DNA from: Nitrospira sp.
Lineage (GTDB): Bacteria > Nitrospirota > Nitrospiria > Nitrospirales > Nitrospiraceae
DNA: 56,366 nt
Direction of reading: 5' to 3'
Assembly: GCA_024330945.1 (NCBI GenBank)
Contig: JANDJJ010000003.1
Coordinates: forward strand, 1 to 56,366
The notes below the pieces were generated by a model. The model saw only the letters and a list, made by a program, of their open reading frames with translations, had not been told where the DNA came from and searched no databases. Both the position numbers and the translations under genes were made by a program. Numbering within the stretch: position 1 is the first letter of the stretch; every line of letters starts with the position of its first letter. Below are positions 38,445 to 47,401 of this stretch, one piece after another.

Positions 38445-39325
38445 AGCTGTTTCGGAAACGCCGGCGATCCGTTCAGCAACAGCCGAGAAAAAACCAGTGG
38501 AAATGCCCGCGTGCGGCGGATTTCGCCAATCGGGACGTGGAGGCCGGGCGGTCCGGGATGACGGCTAAACTGGCCGTGTTGACACGCGTGTTGACACGAT
38601 GGGTCGGCGTGCTCGTGGGCGTCGCGCTGATCGGGTGGACGATCGCGGCGGGCGTCCGGCACGCCGGACCGTTCTTCGATCGATTGCTCGAAATCAAAGA
38701 GGTGACGGTGGAGGGGCTGCGTCGGATCGATCGCCAGGAGATCATCGATCTTGTCAAGCTCGAGCCTCGGACCCCGCTCCACCGCGTTTCAACGGCCGAT
38801 ATCAAGGGCCGGGTGGAGTCCCATCCCTGGATCAAGCGCGCGACGGTGGAGCGCGTTCCCCTGAACGAACTGCGCATCGCCGTGGTGGAACGGGTTCCGG
38901 GAGCGGTGGTTTCGACGGGGAAGGAAACCGTTCTGGTCGATGAAGAAGGCCATGTGCTGGCTCCCCGTTCGCTGGACGAGGAGGAACTGTTGCCGTTTCT
39001 GTCGGGAGTCGATCGCAAGGGGTTGCTGCGGGGCGATGAGGACGCACGGCGGGCGATTCTATCCGGAATCGAGCTGGCAAAAATCGTGAGGGCGACTTAC
39101 GAGGGGCCGGTGCGGGTGAACGTAGCGGATCCGGCCAATCTCATCGTGTCGGTCGGAAGCACGCGGTTTCATTTCGATGAGGAAGGCATCGGGGATCAAT
39201 GGAATCGATTTCGGCAAGTCAAGCAGGCGGTGCGGGAATTGGACATGGTCGATGGGAACGGTGACGGCGTCAACGAGGTGGATCTCCGGTACGAGAACCG
39301 AGTGATCGTGCGGGAAAGGGGGTGA
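38441..39325 (+). CDS. ftsQ: cell division protein FtsQ
   Basis: Bitopic; POTRA-like FFDRLLEIKEVTVEGLRRIDRQEIIDL...HPWIKRATVERV; between ddl and ftsA. Confidence 0.92.
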   Translation: MKLFRKRRRSVQQQPRKNQWKCPRAADFANRDVEAGRSGMTAKLAVLTRVLTRWVGVLVGVALIGWTIAAGVRHAGPFFDRLLEIKEVTVEGLRRIDRQEIIDLVKLEPRTPLHRVSTADIKGRVESHPWIKRATVERVPLNELRIAVVERVPGAVVSTGKETVLVDEEGHVLAPRSLDEEELLPFLSGVDRKGLLRGDEDARRAILSGIELAKIVRATYEGPVRVNVADPANLIVSVGSTRFHFDEEGIGDQWNRFRQVKQAVRELDMVDGNGDGVNEVDLRYENRVIVRERG

Positions 39326-39330
39326 TCGCG

Positions 39331-40563
39331 ATGCCGAAGCGGGATCAAATCCTCGTCGGACTCGATATCGGGACGACCAAAATCTGTGCGATCGTGGCGG
39401 AGGTGACCGAGACCGGTGCATTGAACGTGATCGGGGTGGGATCGAGCCCGTCGCGCGGGCTGCGGAAAGGAGTCGTCGTCGATATTGAGAGCACGGTCGA
39501 ATCGATCAAGAAAGCGGTGGAGGAGGCGGAATTGATGGCGGCGGTGCAGATCAATTCCGTGTACACCGGGATCGCGGGGAGCCACATTTCGGCTGAGAAT
39601 TGCAAGGGCGTCGTCGTCTTGAAGCGCGCGGAAGTGACGAGGGAAGACATCAACCGGGCGATCGAGAGCGCACGCACGCTGGCCGTCATTCCACACGACC
39701 GCCGGATCCTCCACGTGCTTCCGCGCGAGTTCATGGTGGACGGGCAGGAGGGCGTTCGCGAGCCGCTGGGGTTGTCGGGCCACCGGCTCGAGGTCAACGT
39801 GCACGTGATCACGGGTGCCGTGACGTCCGCGCAGAACATCATCAAAAGTGTCAATCGAGCCGGACTCGACGTGGTGGACATCATTCTTCAGCCGCTGGCG
39901 TCCAGCGAAGCGGTGTTGAGCCAGGAAGAACGGGAATTGGGCGTCGCCATGGTCGATCTCGGCGGCGGGACGACGGATCTGGCCATTTTCCTCGACGGCA
40001 GCATCCGGCATTCCGCTGTGTTGCCCATCGGCGGGCAGAATCTGACCAAGGATTTGGCGATTGGTCTGATGACTTCGCAAACCGAAGCGGAAAAGATCAA
40101 GATGCAGTACGGGATGGCCAGGACGGAGTTGGTTCCGGGAAGCCAAGCGGTCGAGGTGCCGTCGGTCGGCGATCGCCCGCCTCGGATTTTCTCGCGGCGG
40201 GACATCGCCGAAATCATCGAGCCGCGGGTCGAAGAAATGTTTGATCTGGTGCGAAGAGAAATCGCGCGCGCTGGCTACGAGGGGATGCTGGGAGCCGGCG
40301 TCGTCTTGACCGGCGGTACGTCTCTCTTGGACGGCATGCCGGACGCGGCGGAAAAAGTGCTCAATTTGCCGGCCCGCCGCGGCGGACCCTCCGGCGTGGG
40401 GGGGCTTCGGGACATCGTCAGTCACCCCGGCTACGCGACGGGGGTCGGGTTGTTGCTGCATGCCAGGCGGCATGCCGACGAGTCGGAGTCGGTGGGGCTG
40501 CGCAACGGAGGAGCATGGTCCAAAATGGTCGGGTGGACGAAGCGGATGTTGGAGGTGTTTTAA
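39331..40563 (+). CDS. ftsA: cell division protein FtsA
   Basis: LVGLDIGTTKICAIVAEV...VDLGGGTTDLAIF...GVVLTGGTSLLDGM. Confidence 0.97.
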   Translation: MPKRDQILVGLDIGTTKICAIVAEVTETGALNVIGVGSSPSRGLRKGVVVDIESTVESIKKAVEEAELMAAVQINSVYTGIAGSHISAENCKGVVVLKRAEVTREDINRAIESARTLAVIPHDRRILHVLPREFMVDGQEGVREPLGLSGHRLEVNVHVITGAVTSAQNIIKSVNRAGLDVVDIILQPLASSEAVLSQEERELGVAMVDLGGGTTDLAIFLDGSIRHSAVLPIGGQNLTKDLAIGLMTSQTEAEKIKMQYGMARTELVPGSQAVEVPSVGDRPPRIFSRRDIAEIIEPRVEEMFDLVRREIARAGYEGMLGAGVVLTGGTSLLDGMPDAAEKVLNLPARRGGPSGVGGLRDIVSHPGYATGVGLLLHARRHADESESVGLRNGGAWSKMVGWTKRMLEVF

Positions 40564-40620
40564 CTTAAACCTTCGCGCGCGCGAAACCGCGGCGCGTGTG
40601 GGGAAAGGTGAGGAGGTGGC

Positions 40621-41823
40621 GTGATGTTTTCCTTACAAGAAAGTGTGCTCTCGCCGGTTCGTATCAAGGTGATCGGAATCGGCGGGGCCGGATGCAACGC
40701 GGTCAATACCATGATCACGGCCGGCTTGTCCCGTGTCGATTTCATCGCGGGCAATACGGATCTTCAGGCGCTCGACCGCTCGCTGGCGCCGTTCAAAATC
40801 CAACTGGGGCCGGAGCGGACCAGAGGGTTGGGCGCGGGGGCGAAACCGGAAATCGGCAAAGAGGCGGCGCTGGAGAGCCGGGAACAGATTCGTGAGTGTC
40901 TTGAAGGGGCGGATATGGTGTTCGTGACGGCGGGCATGGGCGGGGGAACCGGGACGGGAGCAGCGCCGATCGTCGCGAGCATCGCCCGAGAATTGGGGAT
41001 TCTCACGGTAGGCGTGGTGACGAAGCCGTTTCACTATGAAGGACAACGGCGTCAGAAACACGCGGAGGAAGGTATCCGTGATCTGCGACGGCACGTCGAT
41101 ACCTTGCTGGTGATTCCGAATCAGCGGCTGCTGGGCATCGTCGATAAATCAACCCCGCTGCTCGATGCCTTCAAGGTGGCCGACGATGTGTTGCGGCAGG
41201 CCATTCAAGGCATCGCCGACGTGATTACGACGACGGGGCTCGTCAATGTGGATTTCGCCGACGTGCGGACCGTGATGTCGCATACCGGGCGGGCGGTGAT
41301 GGGAATGGGGGTTTCGCGCGGACCGAATCGGGCGATCGAAGCGGCGCAAAAGGCCATTTGCAGTCCGTTGCTCGAGGAGGGCAGCGTGGAAGGCGCACGC
41401 GGGGTTCTGTTGAACATTACGGGGGGGCCCAGCATGTCGCTGCATGAGATCGAGGAAGCGGCGTCCATCATTCAGCAGACGGCCGATCCGGAAGCCAACA
41501 TCATCGTGGGGCAGGTCATCAATCCCGAGATGGGCGAAGAGTTGATCGTGACCGTCATCGCCACCGGGTTTGAACCGGAAGCCGATGTGCCGCAACCGGC
41601 GAACAGCGCCGAGCGGAAACCGATTCGTCCGTCCCCGAAACCGCCCGCGCCGGTTTTGACCGGAGTCGGAGCGGCCGCGCCGGTTGATCGAGCGACGGCC
41701 AATCTCGACCGGCCGACGTTTTTGAGGCGGATGCACGATGCCCGAGAATCCATCGATCGAGTGACCCTGGGAACAGAGGACGAATGGGACGTGCCGACCT
41801 TTCTTCGGAAACAGGTCGATTGA
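40621..41823 (+). CDS. ftsZ: cell division protein FtsZ
   Basis: [12 protein letters not shown]...[20 protein letters not shown]...[18 protein letters not shown] upstream. Confidence 0.98.
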   Translation: MMFSLQESVLSPVRIKVIGIGGAGCNAVNTMITAGLSRVDFIAGNTDLQALDRSLAPFKIQLGPERTRGLGAGAKPEIGKEAALESREQIRECLEGADMVFVTAGMGGGTGTGAAPIVASIARELGILTVGVVTKPFHYEGQRRQKHAEEGIRDLRRHVDTLLVIPNQRLLGIVDKSTPLLDAFKVADDVLRQAIQGIADVITTTGLVNVDFADVRTVMSHTGRAVMGMGVSRGPNRAIEAAQKAICSPLLEEGSVEGARGVLLNITGGPSMSLHEIEEAASIIQQTADPEANIIVGQVINPEMGEELIVTVIATGFEPEADVPQPANSAERKPIRPSPKPPAPVLTGVGAAAPVDRATANLDRPTFLRRMHDARESIDRVTLGTEDEWDVPTFLRKQVD

Positions 41824-41864
41824 GCGGCGATGCGCTGACGACATTTCGTCGTCGGGAGTGAGAC

Positions 41865-42695
41865 GTGAGCGACACCGGCATCATTACGGTTCCGGCCTTT
41901 TCGCCGGCTCGGAGCGGGGTACGGCACTTTTTCGGAACTCGCCGATCTTCGGTGGGGCGCCATTTGGAAGTCGGCGTTCCCGTCCTTGTGTCGCAATCCG
42001 CGGGGGGGATCGGTTCTGCTTGGCTCTTGTCCGTCAAACAAGTCCATGGAACCGATGCGTTGGTGGTGGATCGGTCTGTGACGGCGGATGACCGGTTCCC
42101 GGCCGGATGGGACGCGTTGATCACGGATCAACCCGACATCATGGTGGCGGTACGGACGGCGGATTGCGTGCCGATATTGATGCACGACACCCGCCGGAAC
42201 GTCGTGGCGGCTGTGCATGCAGGATGGCGCGGCGCGGTCGCCGGCATCGTGGAGAAAACGGTGGGTGTCATGACGGCGCGTTTCGGAACCTCGCCGGAAC
42301 ATCTACGGATCGGCATCGGACCGTCCGCGGGAGGCTGTTGTTACGAGGTTGACGAGCCGGTGTTGGAAGGAGTCTATCGAGCCTGCTCCCGGCCCGAACA
42401 GGTTGTGTGTTTCCGTCAAGGGAGAAAAAAGGGGTATCTGGATCTCAAGTTGCTCGTCAGACGCCAGGCGCTGGCCGTCGGCGTGCGGTCGGACGCCATC
42501 TTTTCCGTCAACGTCTGTACGATCTGTCACGAGGATCTGTTTTTCTCCTATCGGCGCGACGGGAAGGTCGTCGGAACCATGGTGAGCGCCATCGGTCTCG
42601 TTCCACGGCAAGGAAGAAAACGAGCATCTGCCAATCGTCATGCGCTTCCGTTACAATATGCGAGGCGCGCGGCGACGAACGGCCGCCGGTTTTGA
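41865..42695 (+). CDS. pgeF: YfiH/LACC1 family (peptidoglycan editing factor, purine nucleosidase-like) protein
   Basis: FFGTRRSSVG...VKQVHGTDALVVD...RTADCVPILMHDTRRNVVAAVHAGWRGAVAGI...CTICHEDLFFSYRRDG. Confidence 0.93.
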   Translation: MSDTGIITVPAFSPARSGVRHFFGTRRSSVGRHLEVGVPVLVSQSAGGIGSAWLLSVKQVHGTDALVVDRSVTADDRFPAGWDALITDQPDIMVAVRTADCVPILMHDTRRNVVAAVHAGWRGAVAGIVEKTVGVMTARFGTSPEHLRIGIGPSAGGCCYEVDEPVLEGVYRACSRPEQVVCFRQGRKKGYLDLKLLVRRQALAVGVRSDAIFSVNVCTICHEDLFFSYRRDGKVVGTMVSAIGLVPRQGRKRASANRHALPLQYARRAATNGRRF

Positions 42696-42711
42696 AGGTG
42701 CGTTTTCTACG

Positions 42712-43422
42712 ATGGAGTCTTCCGGTTCCGAGACGATCGCTCAGCGGGTCCATTCGGTCTTGTCGGCGATTCGGACGGCGGCGGAGCGGGCGGGACGGTC
42801 TCCTGGCGACGTCAAGCTCGTGGCCGCCACCAAGACGGTGACGGTCGATCGCATTCGCGAGGGAATCGAGGCGGGATTGTCGATTTTGGGAGAAAACAGA
42901 GTGCAGGAGGCGGTCCCCAAAATTGCGGAGCTTGCCGGAGAACCGGTTCGGTGGCACTTTATCGGACAGCTTCAGCGGCGGAAAGTTCGATCGATCATCG
43001 GATTATTCGATTTGATTCACTCCGTCGATAGTCTGGAACTGGCGCAAGAAATCGATCGGCGCGCCGAGGAGTCCGGTCGCGTGCAGGACGTGCTCTTGGA
43101 AGTCAACGTCGGCGGGGAATCGTCCAAGGCCGGTTTCCATCCCGACGATATTGAACCGGCGATTCCGGCCATTGCGCGGTTGTCGCACGTTCGGATCAAG
43201 GGGTTGATGACCATTCCCCCTCCGACTCAGGAAGCGGAAGCGGCCAGGGGCTATTTTCGAACGCTCCGTGCGTTGGGGGAGGCCGTCGCGGCCCAAAAGA
43301 TTCCCGGCGTCTCGATGGAGGAGCTGTCTATGGGGATGTCGAACGATTACCGCGTCGCCATCGAGGAAGGCGCGACGCTCGTTCGAATCGGTTCCGCCAT
43401 TTTTGGAGCCCGTCATGTCTAG
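42712..43422 (+). CDS. yggS: YggS family pyridoxal phosphate homeostasis protein
   Basis: LVAATKTVTVDRIREGIEAGLSILGENRVQEA...WHFIGQLQRRKVRSI...LSMGMSNDYRVAIEEGATLVRIGSAIFG. Confidence 0.95.
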   Translation: MESSGSETIAQRVHSVLSAIRTAAERAGRSPGDVKLVAATKTVTVDRIREGIEAGLSILGENRVQEAVPKIAELAGEPVRWHFIGQLQRRKVRSIIGLFDLIHSVDSLELAQEIDRRAEESGRVQDVLLEVNVGGESSKAGFHPDDIEPAIPAIARLSHVRIKGLMTIPPPTQEAEAARGYFRTLRALGEAVAAQKIPGVSMEELSMGMSNDYRVAIEEGATLVRIGSAIFGARHV

Positions 43423-44233
43423 CCTGATGAGTGAACGTAACGTGGCGTTCGTCGGCGGAGGGCGGATGGCCGAGGCGTTGATCGGCGGACTGGTGTCCGC
43501 CGGCCTGTGCGGGCCGGATCGTATTCGAGCCTCCGATCCCGACGCGGATCGGCGCGAGCGCCTCAAACGGCAATTCGGCATTCAGGTTCACGAATCCAAT
43601 CGGGAGCCGGTGGCGTGGGGCGATCTGGTCGTGTTGGCGGTCAAACCCCACGTGGCGGGGAACGTCCTGCGGGACCTCGCCGGCGCGCTCGCCGATTCGC
43701 TGGTGGTTTCCGTAGTGGCCGGCCTGTCCATCGGCCGGATTGTGGACTTCTGCGGGCCGCGAACCCGCGTGATTCGAGCCATGCCGAACACGCCGGCATT
43801 GGTGAGAGAAGGGATGACGGCGTTGGCGTTCGGGCCGGGTGTCCAGGAGCGGGACGCGGACCTCGCGAGACGGCTGTTCGAGGCGGTCGGGAAGGTCGTC
43901 TCGGTTGAAGAACGATTGATGGACGCCGTCACCGGTCTGAGCGGCAGCGGGCCCGGCTACGTGTTTCTTGTCATCGAAGCGTTGACGGATGGAGGCGTGA
44001 AGATGGGGTTGCCCCGGGACGTGGCCGACCTGCTGGCTGCGCAAACCGTGCTGGGTGCGGCCCGTATGGCCTTGGAGACGAAAGAACATCCCGCGTCTTT
44101 GAAGGACCGAGTCACGTCGCCGGGAGGCACCACGATCGTCGGGCTGCATTGCCTGGAACGGGCCGGGGTGCGGGCGGCGTTGGCCGATGCCGTCGAAGCC
44201 GCCGCGAAGCGGTCGCAGGAGCTGGGAGGCTGA
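43415..44233 (+). CDS. proC: pyrroline-5-carboxylate reductase
   Basis: NVAFVGGGRMAEALIGGLV...AVKPHV...RAMPNTPALVREGMTAL...VTGLSGSGPGYVFLVIEAL. Confidence 0.95.
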   Translation: MSSLMSERNVAFVGGGRMAEALIGGLVSAGLCGPDRIRASDPDADRRERLKRQFGIQVHESNREPVAWGDLVVLAVKPHVAGNVLRDLAGALADSLVVSVVAGLSIGRIVDFCGPRTRVIRAMPNTPALVREGMTALAFGPGVQERDADLARRLFEAVGKVVSVEERLMDAVTGLSGSGPGYVFLVIEALTDGGVKMGLPRDVADLLAAQTVLGAARMALETKEHPASLKDRVTSPGGTTIVGLHCLERAGVRAALADAVEAAAKRSQELGG

Positions 44234-44535
44234 TGTTCGTCGTGGGAAACGTGCTGTTGGGAATCGCCACGGTGCTCGATTACGCCCTGTGGCTGTACAT
44301 GTGGATCATCATCGCGCGGGCGCTGATCTCCTGGGTGAATCCCGATCCGTGGAATCCGATCGTTCAGTTCCTCGATCGGGCGACGGAGCCGGTGCTGTCG
44401 CCGATTCGCCGTCGGATCGGCTGGAGAATGGGGGTGGGCGTGGATCTCTCTCCCTTAGTCGCCATTCTGGCTATTACGTTTTTGCAATATGCGGTGGTGC
44501 AGTCGCTGAAGGATTTGGCGTTACGAATGAATTGA
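44233..44535 (+). CDS. YggT family membrane protein
   Basis: YALWLYMWIIIARALISWVNPDPWNPIVQFLDRATEPVLSPIRRRI. Confidence 0.92.
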   Translation: MFVVGNVLLGIATVLDYALWLYMWIIIARALISWVNPDPWNPIVQFLDRATEPVLSPIRRRIGWRMGVGVDLSPLVAILAITFLQYAVVQSLKDLALRMN

Positions 44536-44552
44536 TTCAACAGGGGGATGCC

Positions 44553-45065
44553 ATGAACATCACACCGCTCGATATTCAGCAAATGGCCTTTCGCGTGAAG
44601 TTCCGGGGATACGATCAGGAAGAGGTCAATCGGTTTCTGGAGGAGGTGGCGCGCACCGTCGAATCGTTGAATCGGGACAACGCGGGGTTGCGCGACCGGC
44701 TTGCGTTGCTGGAGCAGCAGGTGGCGGAATTGAAACGAGCGGAAGCGACGTTGTCGAACACGTTGATGTCGGCGCAGTCGCTGGCCGACGACGTCAAGAG
44801 AAACGCTCAGCGCGACGCCGAATTGATCGTGAAAGAGGCGGAGCTGAAGGCCGAGGAGCTGTTCCGGCAGGCGCGCGTCGAATTGGCCGATACGCAGCGG
44901 GAGCTGTCCCTCTTACAGAAGCAGCGGCTGTTGATGGTGGAACGGATGCGCGCCACGCTCCACACCTTTGAACGGATGCTGGATGTTGAGGCGAGCGACG
45001 CCTATCACGATCATGAGATGGTCTCCGACATCAAGCTGCAGGGCGACTCAAGCTCCTCCCGCTGA
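44553..45065 (+). CDS. divIVA: DivIVA domain-containing protein
   Basis: MNITPLDIQQMAFRVKFRGYDQEEVNRFLEEVARTVESL plus coiled coil. Confidence 0.94.
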   Translation: MNITPLDIQQMAFRVKFRGYDQEEVNRFLEEVARTVESLNRDNAGLRDRLALLEQQVAELKRAEATLSNTLMSAQSLADDVKRNAQRDAELIVKEAELKAEELFRQARVELADTQRELSLLQKQRLLMVERMRATLHTFERMLDVEASDAYHDHEMVSDIKLQGDSSSSR

Positions 45066-45125
45066 ACGGGCGGGCGGTTCCTTCACCTCCTCAGCGACTG
45101 TTGAACGATCCGATGGACGCCGATC

Positions 45126-46262
45126 ATGTCGGTTCCTGCATCCCTCTGTGCAGCGTTGGAACAGGCCGTCGCGGACGGCGTGTTCCCCGGCGCGGCCCTT
45201 GCCGTTCGCCGCGGCCTGACGGACACCTGGCTGATAACGGCCGGGCGGCTGTCCTCCCAGCCTCCGGGCGACGCCGTGACCACTTCGACGATCTATGACC
45301 TGGCTTCTCTGACCAAACCATTGGCGACCGTTACCGCCATCGCGTTGCTGGTGCAAGAGGGGCGATGCCGGCTCGACGATCCCATCGAATCGTTGTTGCC
45401 GGAATTGGCGGGCGCGGCGGTCGGATCGGCGACGCTTCGGCACTTGCTGACTCACAGTTCGGGCCTTCCTGGCTGGAGAAGATTCTATGAACGGTTGAGT
45501 CCACAGGCGGTCCTTCCTGCATCGGAGCAGGAACGATCACAAGCCGAGGCGCAGGTGCTCCATTTGATCGGCCGGGAACCTCTTCTCTATGAAAGAGGCA
45601 GCCGGAGTCTCTATAGCGATCTGGGCTTCATGCTGCTGGGGATGGCGGTCGAGCGAGGGGGATCGATGCGGCTGGATGAGTACGTGCGGCAGCGTATCGC
45701 GGAACCGACGGGGGCCAGGCCCTGGCACTATCTGCCGACCGACGAAGAAGGAAAGAGGCTCTTGGCATCACTGATCGAGCGAACGGCTCCAACCGAATGG
45801 GATGATTGGAGACAGCGTTTGCTCGTCGGTGAGGTGCATGATGAAAACGCCGCGGCGCTCGGCGGCGTCGCGGGCCATGCCGGTCTGTTTGGAACGGCGG
45901 AGGCCGTACTCGCCGTTTCGGGAGCCTGGCTGGCCGCTTATCATGGCAGACCGTCGCTCCTTAACCGGGATGTCGTGCGCGAATTCGTTCGACCACCGAA
46001 CGAGGGAGCTGTCTCGACTTGGGCTTTGGGATGGGAGACGCCGTCGGCTCCTTCCTCCTCTGGGCATCATTTCTCACAACGATCGTTCGGACATCTGGGA
46101 TACACGGGGACTTCGATCTGGATCGATCCCGTCAGCGAACTGGAAGTGGTGTTGTTGTCGAATCGAGTGCATCCGACGCGGAGAAACGAGAAGATTAGGG
46201 CGTTTCGCCCCGTGATACACGATCTTGTGTATCAGGAGCGCGTGCGTGGCGTCTCAGGCTGA
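45126..46262 (+). CDS. serine hydrolase, class C beta-lactamase/PBP fold
   Basis: YDLASLTKPLATV (SxxK), LLTHSSGLPGW, YSDLGFMLLG, GHLGYTGTSIWID. Confidence 0.92.
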   Translation: MSVPASLCAALEQAVADGVFPGAALAVRRGLTDTWLITAGRLSSQPPGDAVTTSTIYDLASLTKPLATVTAIALLVQEGRCRLDDPIESLLPELAGAAVGSATLRHLLTHSSGLPGWRRFYERLSPQAVLPASEQERSQAEAQVLHLIGREPLLYERGSRSLYSDLGFMLLGMAVERGGSMRLDEYVRQRIAEPTGARPWHYLPTDEEGKRLLASLIERTAPTEWDDWRQRLLVGEVHDENAAALGGVAGHAGLFGTAEAVLAVSGAWLAAYHGRPSLLNRDVVREFVRPPNEGAVSTWALGWETPSAPSSSGHHFSQRSFGHLGYTGTSIWIDPVSELEVVLLSNRVHPTRRNEKIRAFRPVIHDLVYQERVRGVSG

Positions 46263-46570
46263 TCGGCGTACTCGATCCACGTTTCCTTCTCGGCCAGGTA
46301 GCGCGTTCCTCTGAAGTTGACCCTGGTCCGCATTTGCGTAAAGCCGAACCCCTGGAGTTTTTGAACCACTTCCTTGACCGCCGCCGCGATGGTGGAATGA
46401 GAGCCGCTTTCGACGGTGAGGGCTTCGTAGGTGACTTTGGCTGTATAGCCTGATGAAGAACGATGGACGAGGACGGCGCGATTAAAATAGCGATCGCTGG
46501 GATCGACCCCCTCGATCTGATGTTTTTCGACAAGTCCTTCTTTTCTAAACAGCAACGGCAACGTGCTCAT
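46232..46570 (-). CDS. conserved hypothetical protein
   Basis: 112 aa; supported by its own promoter; no family recognised. Confidence 0.65.
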   Translation of the reverse strand: MSTLPLLFRKEGLVEKHQIEGVDPSDRYFNRAVLVHRSSSGYTAKVTYEALTVESGSHSTIAAAVKEVVQKLQGFGFTQMRTRVNFRGTRYLAEKETWIEYADQPETPRTRS

Positions 46571-46622
46571 ACTGCCTCCTCAAAACTCACTGCGTCCGCC
46601 GTATTAACGACGAGTTAATTTT

Positions 46623-46651
46623 ATTATAGGAACGTGGTCCGCCGACTGCAA
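46623..46651 (-). promoter_or_regulatory. sigma70 promoter for the 46570 gene
   Basis: On minus strand TTGCAG (46651-46646), N17, TATAAT (46628-46623). Confidence 0.55.
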
Positions 46652-46656
46652 CTTCA

Positions 46657-46685
46657 TTGACAAGCCGGGTGGTGGTTACTAAGAT
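46657..46685 (+). promoter_or_regulatory. sigma70-like promoter for pgsA-like gene
   Basis: TTGACA (46657-46662), N17, TAAGAT (46680-46685), about 20 nt upstream of ATG 46704. Confidence 0.45.
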
Positions 46686-46703
46686 GACGCCCGATCATTT
46701 TCC

Positions 46704-47246
46704 ATGAACATTCCCAACAGTCTGACGATTCTCCGCATTCTGCTGATCCCCGTTTACATCGGCTGCATGACATACGGCGAATACGGACTTGCTCTCTTGG
46801 CGCTCCTGCTGGCCGGCCTCACGGACGCCATCGACGGTCTGATCGCCCGCAAGTGGAATCAGCAAACCCGGCTGGGAATGTTCCTGGATCCCCTCGCGGA
46901 CAAACTGCTCTTGACGTCGGGCTTTCTCTCTCTCGCCTGGTTGCATCTCGTTCCATCGTGGTTAGTGATTCTGGTCGTGAGTCGCGACGTGATTCTTCTC
47001 CTCGGTACGGCCGTGGCCCATCTGACGGCGACCCAGCTCGACGTCACGCCGACGATATGGGGGAAGGGAACGACGGCGTTGCAATTGAGCTATCTTTTCC
47101 TGGCCGTTCTTCTGACGTGGCTTGATCTGGATCGTTCAACGCTTACCCCGCTCATGGCGGTCATGGTCGCATTTACTCTGATTTCGGGCTTTCAATACCT
47201 GCAACGGGGATATCGAAACAGCAACCTGCCCGGCTTGCCCCGATAA
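46704..47246 (+). CDS. pgsA: CDP-diacylglycerol--glycerol-3-phosphate 3-phosphatidyltransferase
   Basis: MNIPNSLTILRILLIPVYI...LTDAIDGLIARKWNQQTRLGMFLDPLADK. Confidence 0.92.
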   Translation: MNIPNSLTILRILLIPVYIGCMTYGEYGLALLALLLAGLTDAIDGLIARKWNQQTRLGMFLDPLADKLLLTSGFLSLAWLHLVPSWLVILVVSRDVILLLGTAVAHLTATQLDVTPTIWGKGTTALQLSYLFLAVLLTWLDLDRSTLTPLMAVMVAFTLISGFQYLQRGYRNSNLPGLPR

Positions 47247-47286
47247 GATAAGCGATCATGTTTCCCGACGGGCGATCTCTCTTCGG

Positions 47287-47332
47287 AAAATAATGTAATT
47301 ATTTTGACAGGTTTTCAGCCTCTCAGTAGACT
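47287..47332 (+). promoter_or_regulatory. sigma70 promoter with overlapping palindrome upstream of pilC
   Basis: AAAATAAT-GTA-ATTATTTT (47287-47305) overlapping TTGACA (47304-47309), N17, TAGACT (47327-47332). Confidence 0.6.
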
Positions 47333-47401
47333 GTCCACAGCCGAATCGTTTCCGCGTGCGTGGCGCGAGTTTCTTGTAAAACAAGAAGGACGAGCAAGAC
47401 C

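Noticed and set aside
46213-46234. TGATACAC-GATCTT-GTGTATCA hairpin as a terminator
   Set aside because: Lies inside the 3' end of the serine hydrolase CDS where two genes converge; may terminate, but there is no T-tract and coding constraint cannot be excluded
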